A stretch of DNA of 18,866 bases from an uncultured Desulfobulbaceae bacterium (GTDB lineage Bacteria > Desulfobacterota > Desulfobulbia > Desulfobulbales > Desulfobulbaceae). The notes below the pieces were generated by a model. The model was not told where the DNA came from and made no database searches. It saw nothing but the letters and a program-made list of their open reading frames with translations. Shown here piece after piece: positions 1-7,941 of this stretch; position 1 is the first letter of the stretch; each line of letters opens with the position of its first letter. The position numbers were made by a program, and so were the translations under genes. Location of the stretch: assembly GCA_945787305.1 (NCBI GenBank), contig CALZIH010000050.1, positions 2,791-21,656 of the forward strand, in the 5' to 3' direction.

Positions 1-1
1 G

Positions 2-2005
2 TTCAACATTCTACAAATCAACGAAAAATTAATAACCGATACCACTACGCAACTTACTTTGCTTGCAAAAACAGTGGCCTTTAACCCTTCAATACGCCGA
101 GGCTTGGCTGAAAAAAACAGAGAAGACCTACTCAAAGTTACCCTCCCCCTCTACGAGGAACTAACAAAGGATCTTGATCTTAACGTGTTCCATTTTCACC
201 AGCCGCCGGCCACCTCTTTTCTCCGCTTACAGAAGCCTGAAAAATTCGGCGACGACCTTTCAAGTTTTCGGCAGACAGTGGTTTCCGTTAATACAAATCA
301 CAAAGAGGCAGTAGGTATTGAAGTTGGGAAGGCTGGCCTCTCAATCCGTGCGGTCGTCCCGGTAACGTATCAAGGCCGGCATGTCGGCTCGGTGGAATTC
401 GGCGCACCTGTCGATGATAAGCTGGCTGTCGCCATTAAAGAAGTTGTCAAAGCAAACATCTCAGTGGTTGTCCCTGATGGCGAGGGCTTCAAGTACCAGG
501 CCAAGACCCATAACCTGACCATCCCTGAAAAAAAATTCCCCTTTTTACGCAAAATATTAGAAGGGAATGAAACCAAAATCGTCAAAGTGTCAAAAAATAA
601 CCGAGAACTGATGACGGCCTATAAGCCTATTCAGGATTTCAGCGGTAAGGTTGTCGGCATTCTGGCCGTTCCCCATGATATTACCGACAAACTGGCGACT
701 GCCCGAACATCAGCCCTGACCGTAGCCATTTCAGGATTTCTCGCAATTCTTGTAATCCAAGGCCTGGTTTACGTAATCTTTCGCTCTCTGATCGACCGCC
801 CCCTGAAAGCGATAAACACCCGCCTGGAAGCGGCAAGCCGTGGTGATCTTAGTCAACAAGCTGACACCAGCAAAATTCCCGGAGTAAACTGTTCCGATCT
901 TATGCAATGCAATAAGCCGGACTGCAGTATGTACGGGAAGACAGGATACTGCTGGGAAGAAGCAGGTTCAGCTGCCACCCTGCCCCAGTGCCCCAAAATA
1001 TTAAGTGGCGAGTATACCTCCTGCAGTGAATGTACGGCATGTTTTGGTTCCGCCGTCCAGGATGAATTTTCAGAACTGAATGCCTATCTCCATGCATTTA
1101 TAGCCAACATTCAGCACATGGTCCGTGATATCCGCGATAATAGCAACAACCTGAACCACTCATCTGACAACCTTACACGGATCTCTGAAGAGATGGACAC
1201 CTCAACTTCCCAGACAGCCCAGCGATCTGAAAGCGTTGCCGCGGCCGCCGAGGAGATGAGTTCGAACATGACCAGTGTCGCCGCAGCCACAGAAGAAGCT
1301 GCGGCTAATGTGAATATGATGACAACGGCTACAGAGGAAATAAGTTCAACGGTTGGTGAAATACAACAGTCCACAGCCCAGGCAAAAAACATTACCCATA
1401 CAGCAGTGAAAGAGGCCAGCGATATTTCGGTCAAGGTTGACGAGTTGGGCAACTCAGCACAGGACATCGGCAAAGTCACTGAAGCCATAAACGAAATTTC
1501 CTCCCAGACAAACCTGCTTGCTTTAAATGCGACCATTGAGGCGGCCCGTGCCGGTGAAGCCGGCAAAGGTTTTGCGGTGGTTGCAAACGAAATTAAAGAA
1601 CTTGCCAAACAGACGGCAGATGCCACCGGTGAAATCAAACAGCAAATTGAAGGAATCCAGAACTCAACCAGTGTTACCGTTAACGGAATTCGCAACATCA
1701 CCGAAATCATCAACGAAATTGATGAAATCGTCTCTAAGATTGCCACTGCCCTTAATGAGCAGGCCGCAACCATGACGGAATTGACAACCAATATTCATCA
1801 AGCCGGAGCTGGAATTGGTGAAGTTGCTGAGAACGTAGCCCAGAGTTCAGCTGTTTCCGGAGAAATTGCTGTAGATGTGGCCCAGGTCAATCATGCTGCA
1901 GAAGAAATTTCTCAGGGTACGGGAAAGGTCAAAAGTAATGCTGAAGAACTTAAACGGTACGCTGGCGACCTGCGCATCCTGATTGAAAAATTCAAAACAA
2001 GTTAA
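2..2005 (+). CDS. methyl-accepting chemotaxis protein, Cache sensor plus cysteine-rich insert (5' end outside window)
   Basis: Chemoreceptor that senses a ligand outside the membrane and controls a CheA kinase. The frame is open to the first base, so the start codon and first membrane segment lie upstream; the TTG at 59 is only an internal codon. Visible parts, numbered from base 59: a Cache-type periplasmic sensor (about 1-210, with the FLRLQKPEKFGDD signature of Cache-3-like domains), a membrane span (about 222-243), a HAMP-like linker, a cysteine-rich insert (C278 to C328, eight Cys), then a long helical signalling domain. The kinase-contacting hairpin tip reads EISSQTNLLALNATIEAARAG and is well conserved. 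There is no C-terminal NWETF-like pentapeptide to tether CheR/CheB. It precedes cheW-cheB-cheR on the same strand. Family assignment is secure; the ligand is unknown. Confidence 0.95.
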   Translation, partial: FNILQINEKLITDTTTQLTLLAKTVAFNPSIRRGLAEKNREDLLKVTLPLYEELTKDLDLNVFHFHQPPATSFLRLQKPEKFGDDLSSFRQTVVSVNTNHKEAVGIEVGKAGLSIRAVVPVTYQGRHVGSVEFGAPVDDKLAVAIKEVVKANISVVVPDGEGFKYQAKTHNLTIPEKKFPFLRKILEGNETKIVKVSKNNRELMTAYKPIQDFSGKVVGILAVPHDITDKLATARTSALTVAISGFLAILVIQGLVYVIFRSLIDRPLKAINTRLEAASRGDLSQQADTSKIPGVNCSDLMQCNKPDCSMYGKTGYCWEEAGSAATLPQCPKILSGEYTSCSECTACFGSAVQDEFSELNAYLHAFIANIQHMVRDIRDNSNNLNHSSDNLTRISEEMDTSTSQTAQRSESVAAAAEEMSSNMTSVAAATEEAAANVNMMTTATEEISSTVGEIQQSTAQAKNITHTAVKEASDISVKVDELGNSAQDIGKVTEAINEISSQTNLLALNATIEAARAGEAGKGFAVVANEIKELAKQTADATGEIKQQIEGIQNSTSVTVNGIRNITEIINEIDEIVSKIATALNEQAATMTELTTNIHQAGAGIGEVAENVAQSSAVSGEIAVDVAQVNHAAEEISQGTGKVKSNAEELKRYAGDLRILIEKFKTS

Positions 2006-2007
2006 TA

Positions 2008-2203
2008 TTGATGGACTCGTAAAAAATCGAAAACATCATTTGCACTGTAGGACCTTTCCGCCGTCGGTGGCGAGGCTTTTTGCGACACCGACAATCTTGA
2101 TGGCCTCGTAAAAAGTCAAAAACGCACATTGCACAGTACGGAAATACAGCGAGTTATAATCTTTCCGCCGTCGGTGGCGAGGCTTTTTACGACACCGACC
2201 ATC
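2008..2203. repeat. two tandem REP-like repeat units
   Basis: Two diverged copies of one element stand head to tail, at 2008-2096 and 2097-2203. Both start TTGATGG and share a 43-base 3' half (2054-2096 and 2161-2203) with only two mismatches. In each unit the left end (GATGG...TCGTAAAAA) is an imperfect inverted copy of the right end (TTTTT.CGACACCGAC.ATC). The right half also forms a hairpin, GTCGGTG pairing with CACCGAC. Unit 2 carries about 18 extra bases that end in TATAAT (2155-2160). There is no coding capacity. I read it as a repetitive extragenic element; genome copy number cannot be seen here. Confidence 0.75.
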
Positions 2204-2231
2204 TTTTCCATTTCAACAAAAGGCGATAACC

Positions 2232-2720
2232 ATGGAACTGCAAACTAAATCGAATAAAAACATCCTGGAATTAGCCACCTTTTACGTGGGTGACGCCTTA
2301 TGTGGCATGGACATCCTCAAGGTCCAGGAAATCAACAAGTTGATGGAAATGACCAAGGTGCCGCAGGCCCCGGCTTACGTCACGGGTATCCTCAACCTGC
2401 GTGGACAGATCGTCACCATTGTTGATCTGGGCAAAAAACTCGGCCTTGGTGCCACAACCCTTGGCAGTGATCCTCGTAATATCATTGTTAACGCCCCGAG
2501 TGAACATATCGGGTTGCTTGTTCGTCGGATCAGTGACGTGGTTATGGCCGATCCCGATCGGATCGAATCCGCACCTGCAAACATGAGCGGCATTCAAGGA
2601 AATTTTTTTACTGGTGTCTATAAAACCGAAGACAAACTCATAGGCATCCTTAACGTCGAAGAGGTTCTAAAAATTGACGCCGAAACTCCCCGCGGCAGAC
2701 ACGGCCAATTTGATAGTTAA
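2232..2720 (+). CDS. cheW: CheW chemotaxis adaptor protein
   Basis: Cytoplasmic scaffold that links receptors to the CheA kinase. The 162 residues fit a single CheW domain: FYVGDALCGMDILKVQEI at the N-terminus, the VTGILNLRGQIVTIVDL core strand-turn-strand typical of CheW, then a second half-barrel with HIGLLVRRISDVV and the closing LIGILNVEEVL. The length is normal for the family. The start ATG has only a weak AGGCGA element about 8 bases upstream, and I see no better start. It follows the repeat pair downstream of the receptor and lies 117 bases before cheB, so it may have its own promoter. A CheV is excluded because there is no receiver domain. Confidence 0.95.
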   Translation: MELQTKSNKNILELATFYVGDALCGMDILKVQEINKLMEMTKVPQAPAYVTGILNLRGQIVTIVDLGKKLGLGATTLGSDPRNIIVNAPSEHIGLLVRRISDVVMADPDRIESAPANMSGIQGNFFTGVYKTEDKLIGILNVEEVLKIDAETPRGRHGQFDS

Positions 2721-2837
2721 CAATGTCTAATCAATACTTGAACGTTTCTATATATATCCACAGCTGCGATATGGGAAACATAAATTCATGCGCATTGTGC
2801 GGACCTTACCTTTAACTGATTTAAAAAAATATACTCA

Positions 2838-3944
2838 ATGGTGGCTCAAAATAAAATAAAGGTTCTTGTGGTTGATGACACCATTGTCTATCGCAAGGCT
2901 GTCAGTGATGTTCTTGCTGAAATTCGCGGTGTTGAAGTCGTCGGTGTTGCCCACAACGGAAAAATTGCGCTGTCAAAAATTCGTTCCCTGAAACCCGATC
3001 TTCTGACGCTTGACATTGAAATGCCGGTAATGAACGGTATTGAAGTATTGGAGCACTTGCAAAAAGAGGCTCCCGAGGTCAGCGCCATCATGGTTTCCAC
3101 CTTGACGTCCGAAGGTGGCGACATGACCATGAAGGCCCTGGAGCTTGGGGCCTATGATTTTTTACTTAAACCCAGCACCACCAATATAGCCGACAGTAAA
3201 CAACAATTACGCATCCTTCTAACCCCGCTGATCAAAGCCTTTCAAACCGGCAGGACAACGGTCGGCTCCATGGGAACTCGCCCCAAACCGGCTGCTGCTC
3301 GGAAAGTCAGTGCCAGGAGACCACCCACAAGACCCACCAGCATCAGTACACCTGTTGCCCGCCGAGGCAAATCGGAAATCATAACCATAGGGATATCTAC
3401 GGGCGGGCCCAATGCACTCAGTAAAATGATGCCCATGCTTCCTGCTGATATTGGCGTTCCCATACTCCTGGTTCAACACATGCCGCCAGTCTTTACCAAA
3501 TCACTGGCCGGGAGTCTCAACGCAAAATGTGCGATTACTGTTAAGGAGGCTGAAAATGGTGAAGCAATCCAACCCAATGTTGCCTATATTGCTCCCGGTG
3601 GCAAACAAATGAAACTGGTCGCATCGACCGATGGCCTGAACCGCCTCATCAAAATCACCGACGATCCACCTGAGAACTCCTGTAAACCATCGGTCGATTA
3701 TCTCTTTCGATCAATAGCTGATTACTACGTAGGCAGAGCAACAGCCGTCATCATGACCGGCATGGGTTCCGATGGCACCAGCGGCCTGGAAATTCTGAAA
3801 AATAAGGGGACCACTGTCATCGGCCAGGACAAGGCTTCCTGTGTTGTCTACGGAATGCCGAAAGCACCTGCTGAAAAAGGCTTGGTCGATGTGGTCGTAC
3901 CACTGGATCGCATTGCCGCTGAAATCATTAACACCTTGAAATAA
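2838..3944 (+). CDS. cheB: CheB protein-glutamate methylesterase / receiver protein
   Basis: Removes methyl groups from receptor glutamates (and deamidates glutamines) when phosphorylated, resetting the receptors. Residues 1-135 are a receiver domain with D13/D14, phospho-acceptor D59 in LDIEMP, T88 and K111. Residues 179-368 are the methylesterase domain with nucleophile S187 in ISTGGPNAL, H214 in VQHMPP, and the catalytic Asp in MTGMGSDGTSG. The two are joined by a basic, proline-rich linker (about 146-178), longer than usual. The start at 2838 is fixed by an in-frame TGA at 2817; a GTG immediately follows as an alternative, and no clear ribosome site is visible. It ends 17 bases before cheR, so the two are probably co-transcribed. 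Length (368) is normal. Confidence 0.96.
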   Translation: MVAQNKIKVLVVDDTIVYRKAVSDVLAEIRGVEVVGVAHNGKIALSKIRSLKPDLLTLDIEMPVMNGIEVLEHLQKEAPEVSAIMVSTLTSEGGDMTMKALELGAYDFLLKPSTTNIADSKQQLRILLTPLIKAFQTGRTTVGSMGTRPKPAAARKVSARRPPTRPTSISTPVARRGKSEIITIGISTGGPNALSKMMPMLPADIGVPILLVQHMPPVFTKSLAGSLNAKCAITVKEAENGEAIQPNVAYIAPGGKQMKLVASTDGLNRLIKITDDPPENSCKPSVDYLFRSIADYYVGRATAVIMTGMGSDGTSGLEILKNKGTTVIGQDKASCVVYGMPKAPAEKGLVDVVVPLDRIAAEIINTLK

Positions 3945-3961
3945 CAGGGCGGCCTCCAGGT

Positions 3962-4798
3962 ATGCTAAAAATAACTCCAGGTGAACTCAAAGTTATCACC
4001 GGATATATACATGAGATCTCTGGAATTCATTTGGATGCTGCAAAGAAATACCTCCTGGAAACCAGGTTGTCGTCCATTGCCGAGGAACACGGATGCAGAA
4101 GCTACCAGGAGTTGCATCAAAAAGCAAAACATGACAACCGCAAATTCATTGAAAAACAGATTATTGATGCCATCTCCACGAATGAAACGCTTTTCTTTCG
4201 TGATACCGGACCGTTTGAACTGTTGCGCCATAAACTTCTCCCGGAACTGATTGACGCACGCACACCAAAATCAGCCCACATGAAGACTCCGTTACGCATT
4301 TGGAGCGCAGCCTCTTCAACCGGCCAGGAACTTTATTCCATAGCCATTGTGCTTAAAGAACTTCTTGGAGACACTTCAAAGTACTCCATCAAACTCACCG
4401 GGACCGATATTTCCGAATCCGCTGTTACACAGGCCAGCATGGGCAAATATAACAAGTTTGAAATCGAACGTGGTCTTGCCCATGATAAACTCAGCAAATA
4501 CTTCACCATGTCCGGCGGTCACTGGAGAGTCAAGGACGATATCAGAGCCATGGTAAACTTTCGTAAATTTAACCTTATGTTACCGTTTTCCAGTTTGGGC
4601 AAATTCGATATAGTATTTTGCCGCAATGTGGCCATCTATTTCACATTGGAAGACCGGAAAAAACTTTTTAATAAGATAGCGGATGTGCTTGAACCTGACG
4701 GCTACCTGATTATTGGCTCCACAGAGTCATTAACCGGTATCTGTCCGCGTTTTGTACCTAAAAGACACTTACGCTCTATTTTTTATCAACATAAATAG
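3962..4798 (+). CDS. cheR: CheR chemotaxis protein methyltransferase
   Basis: Transfers methyl groups from S-adenosylmethionine to receptor glutamates. The 278 residues contain the small helical N-terminal domain (about 1-75) and the methyltransferase domain: STNETLFFRD, the SAM-binding WSAASSTGQELYSIA, GTDISESAV, and FDIVFCRNVAIYF followed by YLIIGSTESL. The SAM loop reads GQELYS where many homologues have GEEPYS, a mild departure. There is no tetratricopeptide tail. It lies 17 bases after cheB and 37 bases before the response regulator, consistent with one operon. As the receptor lacks a C-terminal tethering peptide, CheR must act without that anchor or on other receptors. Confidence 0.95.
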   Translation: MLKITPGELKVITGYIHEISGIHLDAAKKYLLETRLSSIAEEHGCRSYQELHQKAKHDNRKFIEKQIIDAISTNETLFFRDTGPFELLRHKLLPELIDARTPKSAHMKTPLRIWSAASSTGQELYSIAIVLKELLGDTSKYSIKLTGTDISESAVTQASMGKYNKFEIERGLAHDKLSKYFTMSGGHWRVKDDIRAMVNFRKFNLMLPFSSLGKFDIVFCRNVAIYFTLEDRKKLFNKIADVLEPDGYLIIGSTESLTGICPRFVPKRHLRSIFYQHK

Positions 4799-4835
4799 CC
4801 AAACCGGTTGCCAAGTAACTGTAGGGAGAGTGCTT

Positions 4836-5399
4836 ATGAGTATGTCAATCCTTATTGCCGATGATGATCCTGTCATCCGGCGTCTTTTTGAAAAAAGATT
4901 ACAGGATGCAGGGTACACGGTGACAGTGGCTGTTGACGGAATTGATGCGGCCAGAAATCTCGATCGCTCTCATTTTGATGTGCTTATCACCGACTTGGTT
5001 ATGCCCGGCGATATCGGCGGCATTGAGTTACTTCAAATTGCCAAAGAAAAAGATGTATTAACCGAAGTCGTCGTAATAACCGCTCACTCTTCCGTAGATA
5101 CTGCCGTTGATGCGATGAAGAAGGGGGCCTCCGACTACCTTGAAAAACCGGTGAATTTTGATGAATTATTTCTCCGGCTTGACAAAATCGACCAGTTGAA
5201 ATCCCTTGTCCGCAATGCCGATGATTTACGTAATGCCATGGACGTTACCGAATCCTCGGCCGCCCAAACTATACAAGATCTTGAAATCGCCGCCGCGGAT
5301 TTACAACTAAAAATAGACAGGATTGAAGATTTTCTTAGAGAAAGCAGCCTCAGTGAATACGAACGAATTGACAAGGCATTGGAGGTTATCGGCCGCTAA
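4836..5399 (+). CDS. receiver-domain response regulator with helical C-terminal tail
   Basis: Stand-alone phospho-acceptor protein of 187 residues. Residues 1-125 are a canonical receiver: D9/D10, phospho-acceptor D53 in TDLVMP, T82 in VVITAHSS, and K104 in YLEKPVNF. Residues about 130-187 are a charged, probably coiled-coil helix (AAQTIQDLEIAAADLQLKID) with no DNA-binding or enzyme signature. I chose the ATG at 4836 because GGGAGAG lies five bases upstream; the frame is open further up, into the end of cheR. It is last in the chemotaxis cluster, so the expected phosphate donor is the missing CheA. It is larger than CheY and lacks a clear motor-binding signature, so a role in a non-flagellar output or as a phosphate sink is possible. 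The output is unknown. Confidence 0.88.
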   Translation: MSMSILIADDDPVIRRLFEKRLQDAGYTVTVAVDGIDAARNLDRSHFDVLITDLVMPGDIGGIELLQIAKEKDVLTEVVVITAHSSVDTAVDAMKKGASDYLEKPVNFDELFLRLDKIDQLKSLVRNADDLRNAMDVTESSAAQTIQDLEIAAADLQLKIDRIEDFLRESSLSEYERIDKALEVIGR

Positions 5400-5506
5400 C
5401 CTTTTCCCTTAAAATTCTTCACCATACTCGTTGCAGTTATTTCCCTGTAGAATATGTTGGGTGAACCGTAAAGGATAAAAAGCCAACCCAATCCTCTTGC
5501 ATAGCA

Positions 5507-5899
5507 ATGACACAACCAGAACGATTCACTCAACTCCTCGACCTCATAACAAGTCTGCGCGCCAAAAACGGTTGCCCGTGGGATAAAAAACAAACGCCTG
5601 CCAGCATTAAGAAATATCTACTGGAAGAGGCATCCGAGCTTGCTGAAGCCATTGACAGCAAGGACCCAAATCATATCTGTGAAGAAATCGGTGATATGTT
5701 TTTTATCCTCGCCATCCTCTGCCAAATGTTCCAGGAAAAAAATGAATTTACCGCAGACAACGCTCTGCAATCAATTATCGATAAAATGACTCGTAGACAT
5801 CCCCATGTTTTTGCAGACTCGCCAATTGGAAGTGAAGGTGAGCTTCGGCAGCAGTGGGAGGAAATCAAAAGAAAAGAAGGAAAAACGGATCCAGCGTAA
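5507..5899 (+). CDS. mazG: MazG-family nucleoside triphosphate pyrophosphohydrolase, single domain
   Basis: Predicted to hydrolyse (d)NTPs to NMP plus pyrophosphate as a house-cleaning enzyme. The 130 residues match the N-terminal half of classical MazG: NGCPWDKKQT, the metal-binding LLEEASELAEAI and EEIGDMFF helices (the EExxE plus ExxD pattern), and the conserved RRHPHVF, ending with a WEEIKRKE segment. E. coli MazG has two such domains in about 260 residues; here only one is present, and the sequence after the stop shows no second copy. No good ribosome site precedes the ATG at 5507, so the start is moderately certain. It lies between the chemotaxis genes and the rpsF promoter and appears to be transcribed separately from rpsF. 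Confidence 0.88.
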   Translation: MTQPERFTQLLDLITSLRAKNGCPWDKKQTPASIKKYLLEEASELAEAIDSKDPNHICEEIGDMFFILAILCQMFQEKNEFTADNALQSIIDKMTRRHPHVFADSPIGSEGELRQQWEEIKRKEGKTDPA

Positions 5900-6000
5900 T
5901 TCTTGACCTGCAAATTGCCGGAAAAACCCAAATCGTAGCCCGCCTGCCCCTTTTATAAGACAACATACACTCCGACAGAAGCAATTACCTTTTTTTATTC

Positions 6001-6028
6001 TTGACACGATTCGTGCTGCTGGTATTAT
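6001..6028 (+). promoter_or_regulatory. sigma-70-type promoter of the rpsF operon
   Basis: A perfect -35 TTGACA (6001-6006) is followed, after 16 bases, by TATTAT (6023-6028), preceded by a TGG extended -10 element. Start of transcription is expected near 6035, giving a leader of about 70 bases before rpsF. It is the best promoter match in the plus-strand half of the window and fits a highly expressed ribosomal operon. Confidence 0.8.
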
Positions 6029-6050
6029 TAAGTGTTTAACCTATAACCTT

Positions 6051-6080
6051 CTCGCTCTCAACTGAATTGATTGAAGCGAG
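6051..6080 (+). promoter_or_regulatory. hairpin in the rpsF leader
   Basis: CTCGCT, a bulged C, then TCAA (6051-6061) pairs with TTGAAGCGAG (6071-6080), giving a ten-pair stem with one bulge and a nine-base loop. It lies between the promoter and the rpsF ribosome site. In many bacteria the S6:S18 pair binds its own rpsF leader, so this is a candidate autoregulatory site. I do not see the exposed CCG I associate with that motif, so this role is only inferred. Confidence 0.5.
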
Positions 6081-6106
6081 GGCCACATTGACCACGAGGA
6101 GGAATC

Positions 6107-6547
6107 ATGCGTCATTACGAAACCACGTTTATTCTCCGTCCAAACCTGGGCGAAGATCAATTCACAGAAATCATAGATCGCACCAGTGCCATCATCACCG
6201 ATGACGGAGGAACGATCATCAATACTGATCGCTGGGGTATTAAGCGGTTGGCCTATGAAATAAAAAAAGAAGTTCAAGGCTACTATGTCAACCTGAACTA
6301 TGCTGCACCTGGCAACACGGTTGATGAAGTTGAGCGAATTTTTCGTATCGACGATCGTCTTCTTCGTTACCTGACCATTAAACTTGCCGATCGCATTGAT
6401 CAGGAAGGCATTTCCAAGGAACAGGAAAGTTTTGCCGTTCGCGCTGCCGCAGCAGAGGCAGAAGCAGAAGAGTCAGAACCAAACGACGAGTCTGATAAGA
6501 AGGAAGAATCAAATCAGGCTGAAGCACAAGACGCCGCAACTGAGTAG
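6107..6547 (+). CDS. rpsF: 30S ribosomal protein S6
   Basis: Small-subunit ribosomal protein that binds 16S rRNA as a pair with S18. It opens with MRHYETTFILRPN, followed by the conserved WGIKRLAYEIKKEVQGYYVNLNY strand and FRIDDRLLRYLTIKL. Residues 1-105 are the S6 fold; the remaining 40 residues are a very acidic, Ala/Glu-rich tail, as in the glutamate-tailed S6 of enterobacteria but longer and internally encoded. The start has a strong GAGGAGG ribosome site. It is the first gene of the rpsF-rpsR-DUF2232-rplI group, 21 bases before rpsR. No ssb gene is inserted between rpsF and rpsR, unlike in Firmicutes. Confidence 0.97.
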   Translation: MRHYETTFILRPNLGEDQFTEIIDRTSAIITDDGGTIINTDRWGIKRLAYEIKKEVQGYYVNLNYAAPGNTVDEVERIFRIDDRLLRYLTIKLADRIDQEGISKEQESFAVRAAAAEAEAEESEPNDESDKKEESNQAEAQDAATE

Positions 6548-6568
6548 GCAGGATCAAGGAGAAATACA

Positions 6569-6808
6569 ATGGCACCACCAAAAAGAATGTTTTACAGACG
6601 ACGCGTTTGTCGTTTTTGTACGGATAGCGACGTAATCATGGACTACAAAGACGCAAAAACGTTACGTAATTTTGTAACTGAACGAGGAAAAATTATTCCA
6701 AAACGCATTTTCGGTACGTGCGCGAGTCATCAAAGACAGGTACCTGAGGCCATCAAGAGGGCACGCCACCTAGCCTTGTTGCCCTATACCGGACCGACCC
6801 AGTTTTAA
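6569..6808 (+). CDS. rpsR: 30S ribosomal protein S18 (zinc-ribbon form)
   Basis: Binds S6 and the central domain of 16S rRNA. The 79 residues carry the family core: RRRVCRFCTDS, DYKDAKTLRNFVTERGKI, and GTCASHQRQVPEAIKRARHLALLPY. C14/C17 together with C51/H54 form a CxxC...CxxH set, the presumed zinc-binding (C+) version of S18; zinc-independent forms lack it. An AAGGAG ribosome site precedes the ATG. It sits directly after rpsF and 10 bases before the DUF2232 gene. Confidence 0.97.
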   Translation: MAPPKRMFYRRRVCRFCTDSDVIMDYKDAKTLRNFVTERGKIIPKRIFGTCASHQRQVPEAIKRARHLALLPYTGPTQF

Positions 6809-6818
6809 CCTAACTTCC

Positions 6819-7793
6819 ATGTCAGCACCGGACAGCACAGGCCGGAAAGGGCAAGCATTTTTCACCCGGCCCGTGCTTCTCCTTGCTGCCGTTTATTTTT
6901 TACCCACCCTGCTGCCTTCCCTGTTTGGATGGCTGCTCGGGGTGCTCGCAGTACCTGTAGCATACATCCTTACGATGGAAGACAAAGTGCAGGGAAGTAT
7001 CACCCTGCGAAACGGTCTTCTTATTGCTGGAGTAGCCGCTCTTATTACGGGAAGACTTGAATTATTGTTGTTCGCCCTAACCCTGGTTCCCCTTGGCTAT
7101 CACTTGTACAACAGTGGTTTGGCAAAAAGGAACGAAGCAACAGCAGGTGGATATGGGATATTGACCGTTGCGGTTACCTGGTTTTTCTTCTGGTCTCTGT
7201 ACGGAATGGCCATGAGCATCCACCCGTATTCGCATCTCGTTGAAATGTTAGACGCGGGCTTTGCGCAAACATACGAGTTGTATAAGACAAACAGTGAGTT
7301 GCCCCCTGAGGTGCAAGACAATCTCGCCTCGGTGATCATTGAAGTTCGGAGTCTGATACCACGAGTCTTACCAGGTATACTTGCCTGCACAGTTCTTGTT
7401 ACCGTATGGATGAACCAGGTGGTTTGGAATAGCCTACTATTACGACATCATCCGGAAAAGGCTCCCTGGCAACCTTACAGTTACTGGAAATTACCGGATC
7501 AGTTAATCTGGATACCGATTACGGCAACGGTTCTTTTTTTACTCGGCAACGGTACCCTGCGAGACATAGGCCTGAATCTCATTATCATTTCCGGCTTGAT
7601 CTATTTCTTTCAAGGACTGGCCGTTTTTATCCACTTGCTAGTACGGTGGAATGTACCTGGTTACCTGAGAGTATTGCTGTACTTCATGTTGGTTATCCAA
7701 AGCTACGGTATGCTTCTGGTCACACTGCTGGGAATCGGTGACATCTGGTTTAACTTTAGAAGGTTTGAGGATAAACCGACAGCAGACAAATAA
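6819..7793 (+). CDS. DUF2232 (YybS-like) multi-span inner-membrane protein
   Basis: Integral membrane protein of unknown function, 324 residues with about eight predicted hydrophobic segments: a cluster at the N-terminus (about 18-115), one near 125-145, one near 188-205 and three or four in the last 110 residues. The conserved-looking C-terminal part (DQLIWIPI..., then GLIYFFQGLAV and GIGDIWFNFRR) matches what I know of the DUF2232 family. In many delta-proteobacteria and Firmicutes this family is encoded beside rpsR, rplI and dnaB, as here. Only 10 bases separate it from rpsR and no ribosome site is obvious, so translation may be coupled. No enzymatic motif is seen. Confidence 0.85.
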   Translation: MSAPDSTGRKGQAFFTRPVLLLAAVYFLPTLLPSLFGWLLGVLAVPVAYILTMEDKVQGSITLRNGLLIAGVAALITGRLELLLFALTLVPLGYHLYNSGLAKRNEATAGGYGILTVAVTWFFFWSLYGMAMSIHPYSHLVEMLDAGFAQTYELYKTNSELPPEVQDNLASVIIEVRSLIPRVLPGILACTVLVTVWMNQVVWNSLLLRHHPEKAPWQPYSYWKLPDQLIWIPITATVLFLLGNGTLRDIGLNLIIISGLIYFFQGLAVFIHLLVRWNVPGYLRVLLYFMLVIQSYGMLLVTLLGIGDIWFNFRRFEDKPTADK

Positions 7794-7941
7794 AGACCTG
7801 GTTGCAATCATTAGAAATACAAAGAGGAAAATGTTTTGATCCCGCAGTGAAGTGGCATCCCTCTTTTTCAACACAAATTTATTAATACCAATACTGGCAG
7901 CCTCAAACCGCTGCTTGTAGAGACAAAGCGAGGACATATCC

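Noticed and set aside
1111..1791. A 226-codon minus-strand frame opposite the chemoreceptor signalling domain
   Set aside because: Ala/Ser/Val-rich low-complexity translation, antisense to a highly conserved domain; a shadow.
2838..2840. An upstream start for cheB
   Set aside because: An in-frame TGA at 2817-2819 leaves no start codon upstream of 2838.
7853..7868. Possible sigma-54 promoter (TGGCAT followed by TTTTTC) upstream of rplI
   Set aside because: The downstream GC dinucleotide required at the -12 position is absent.
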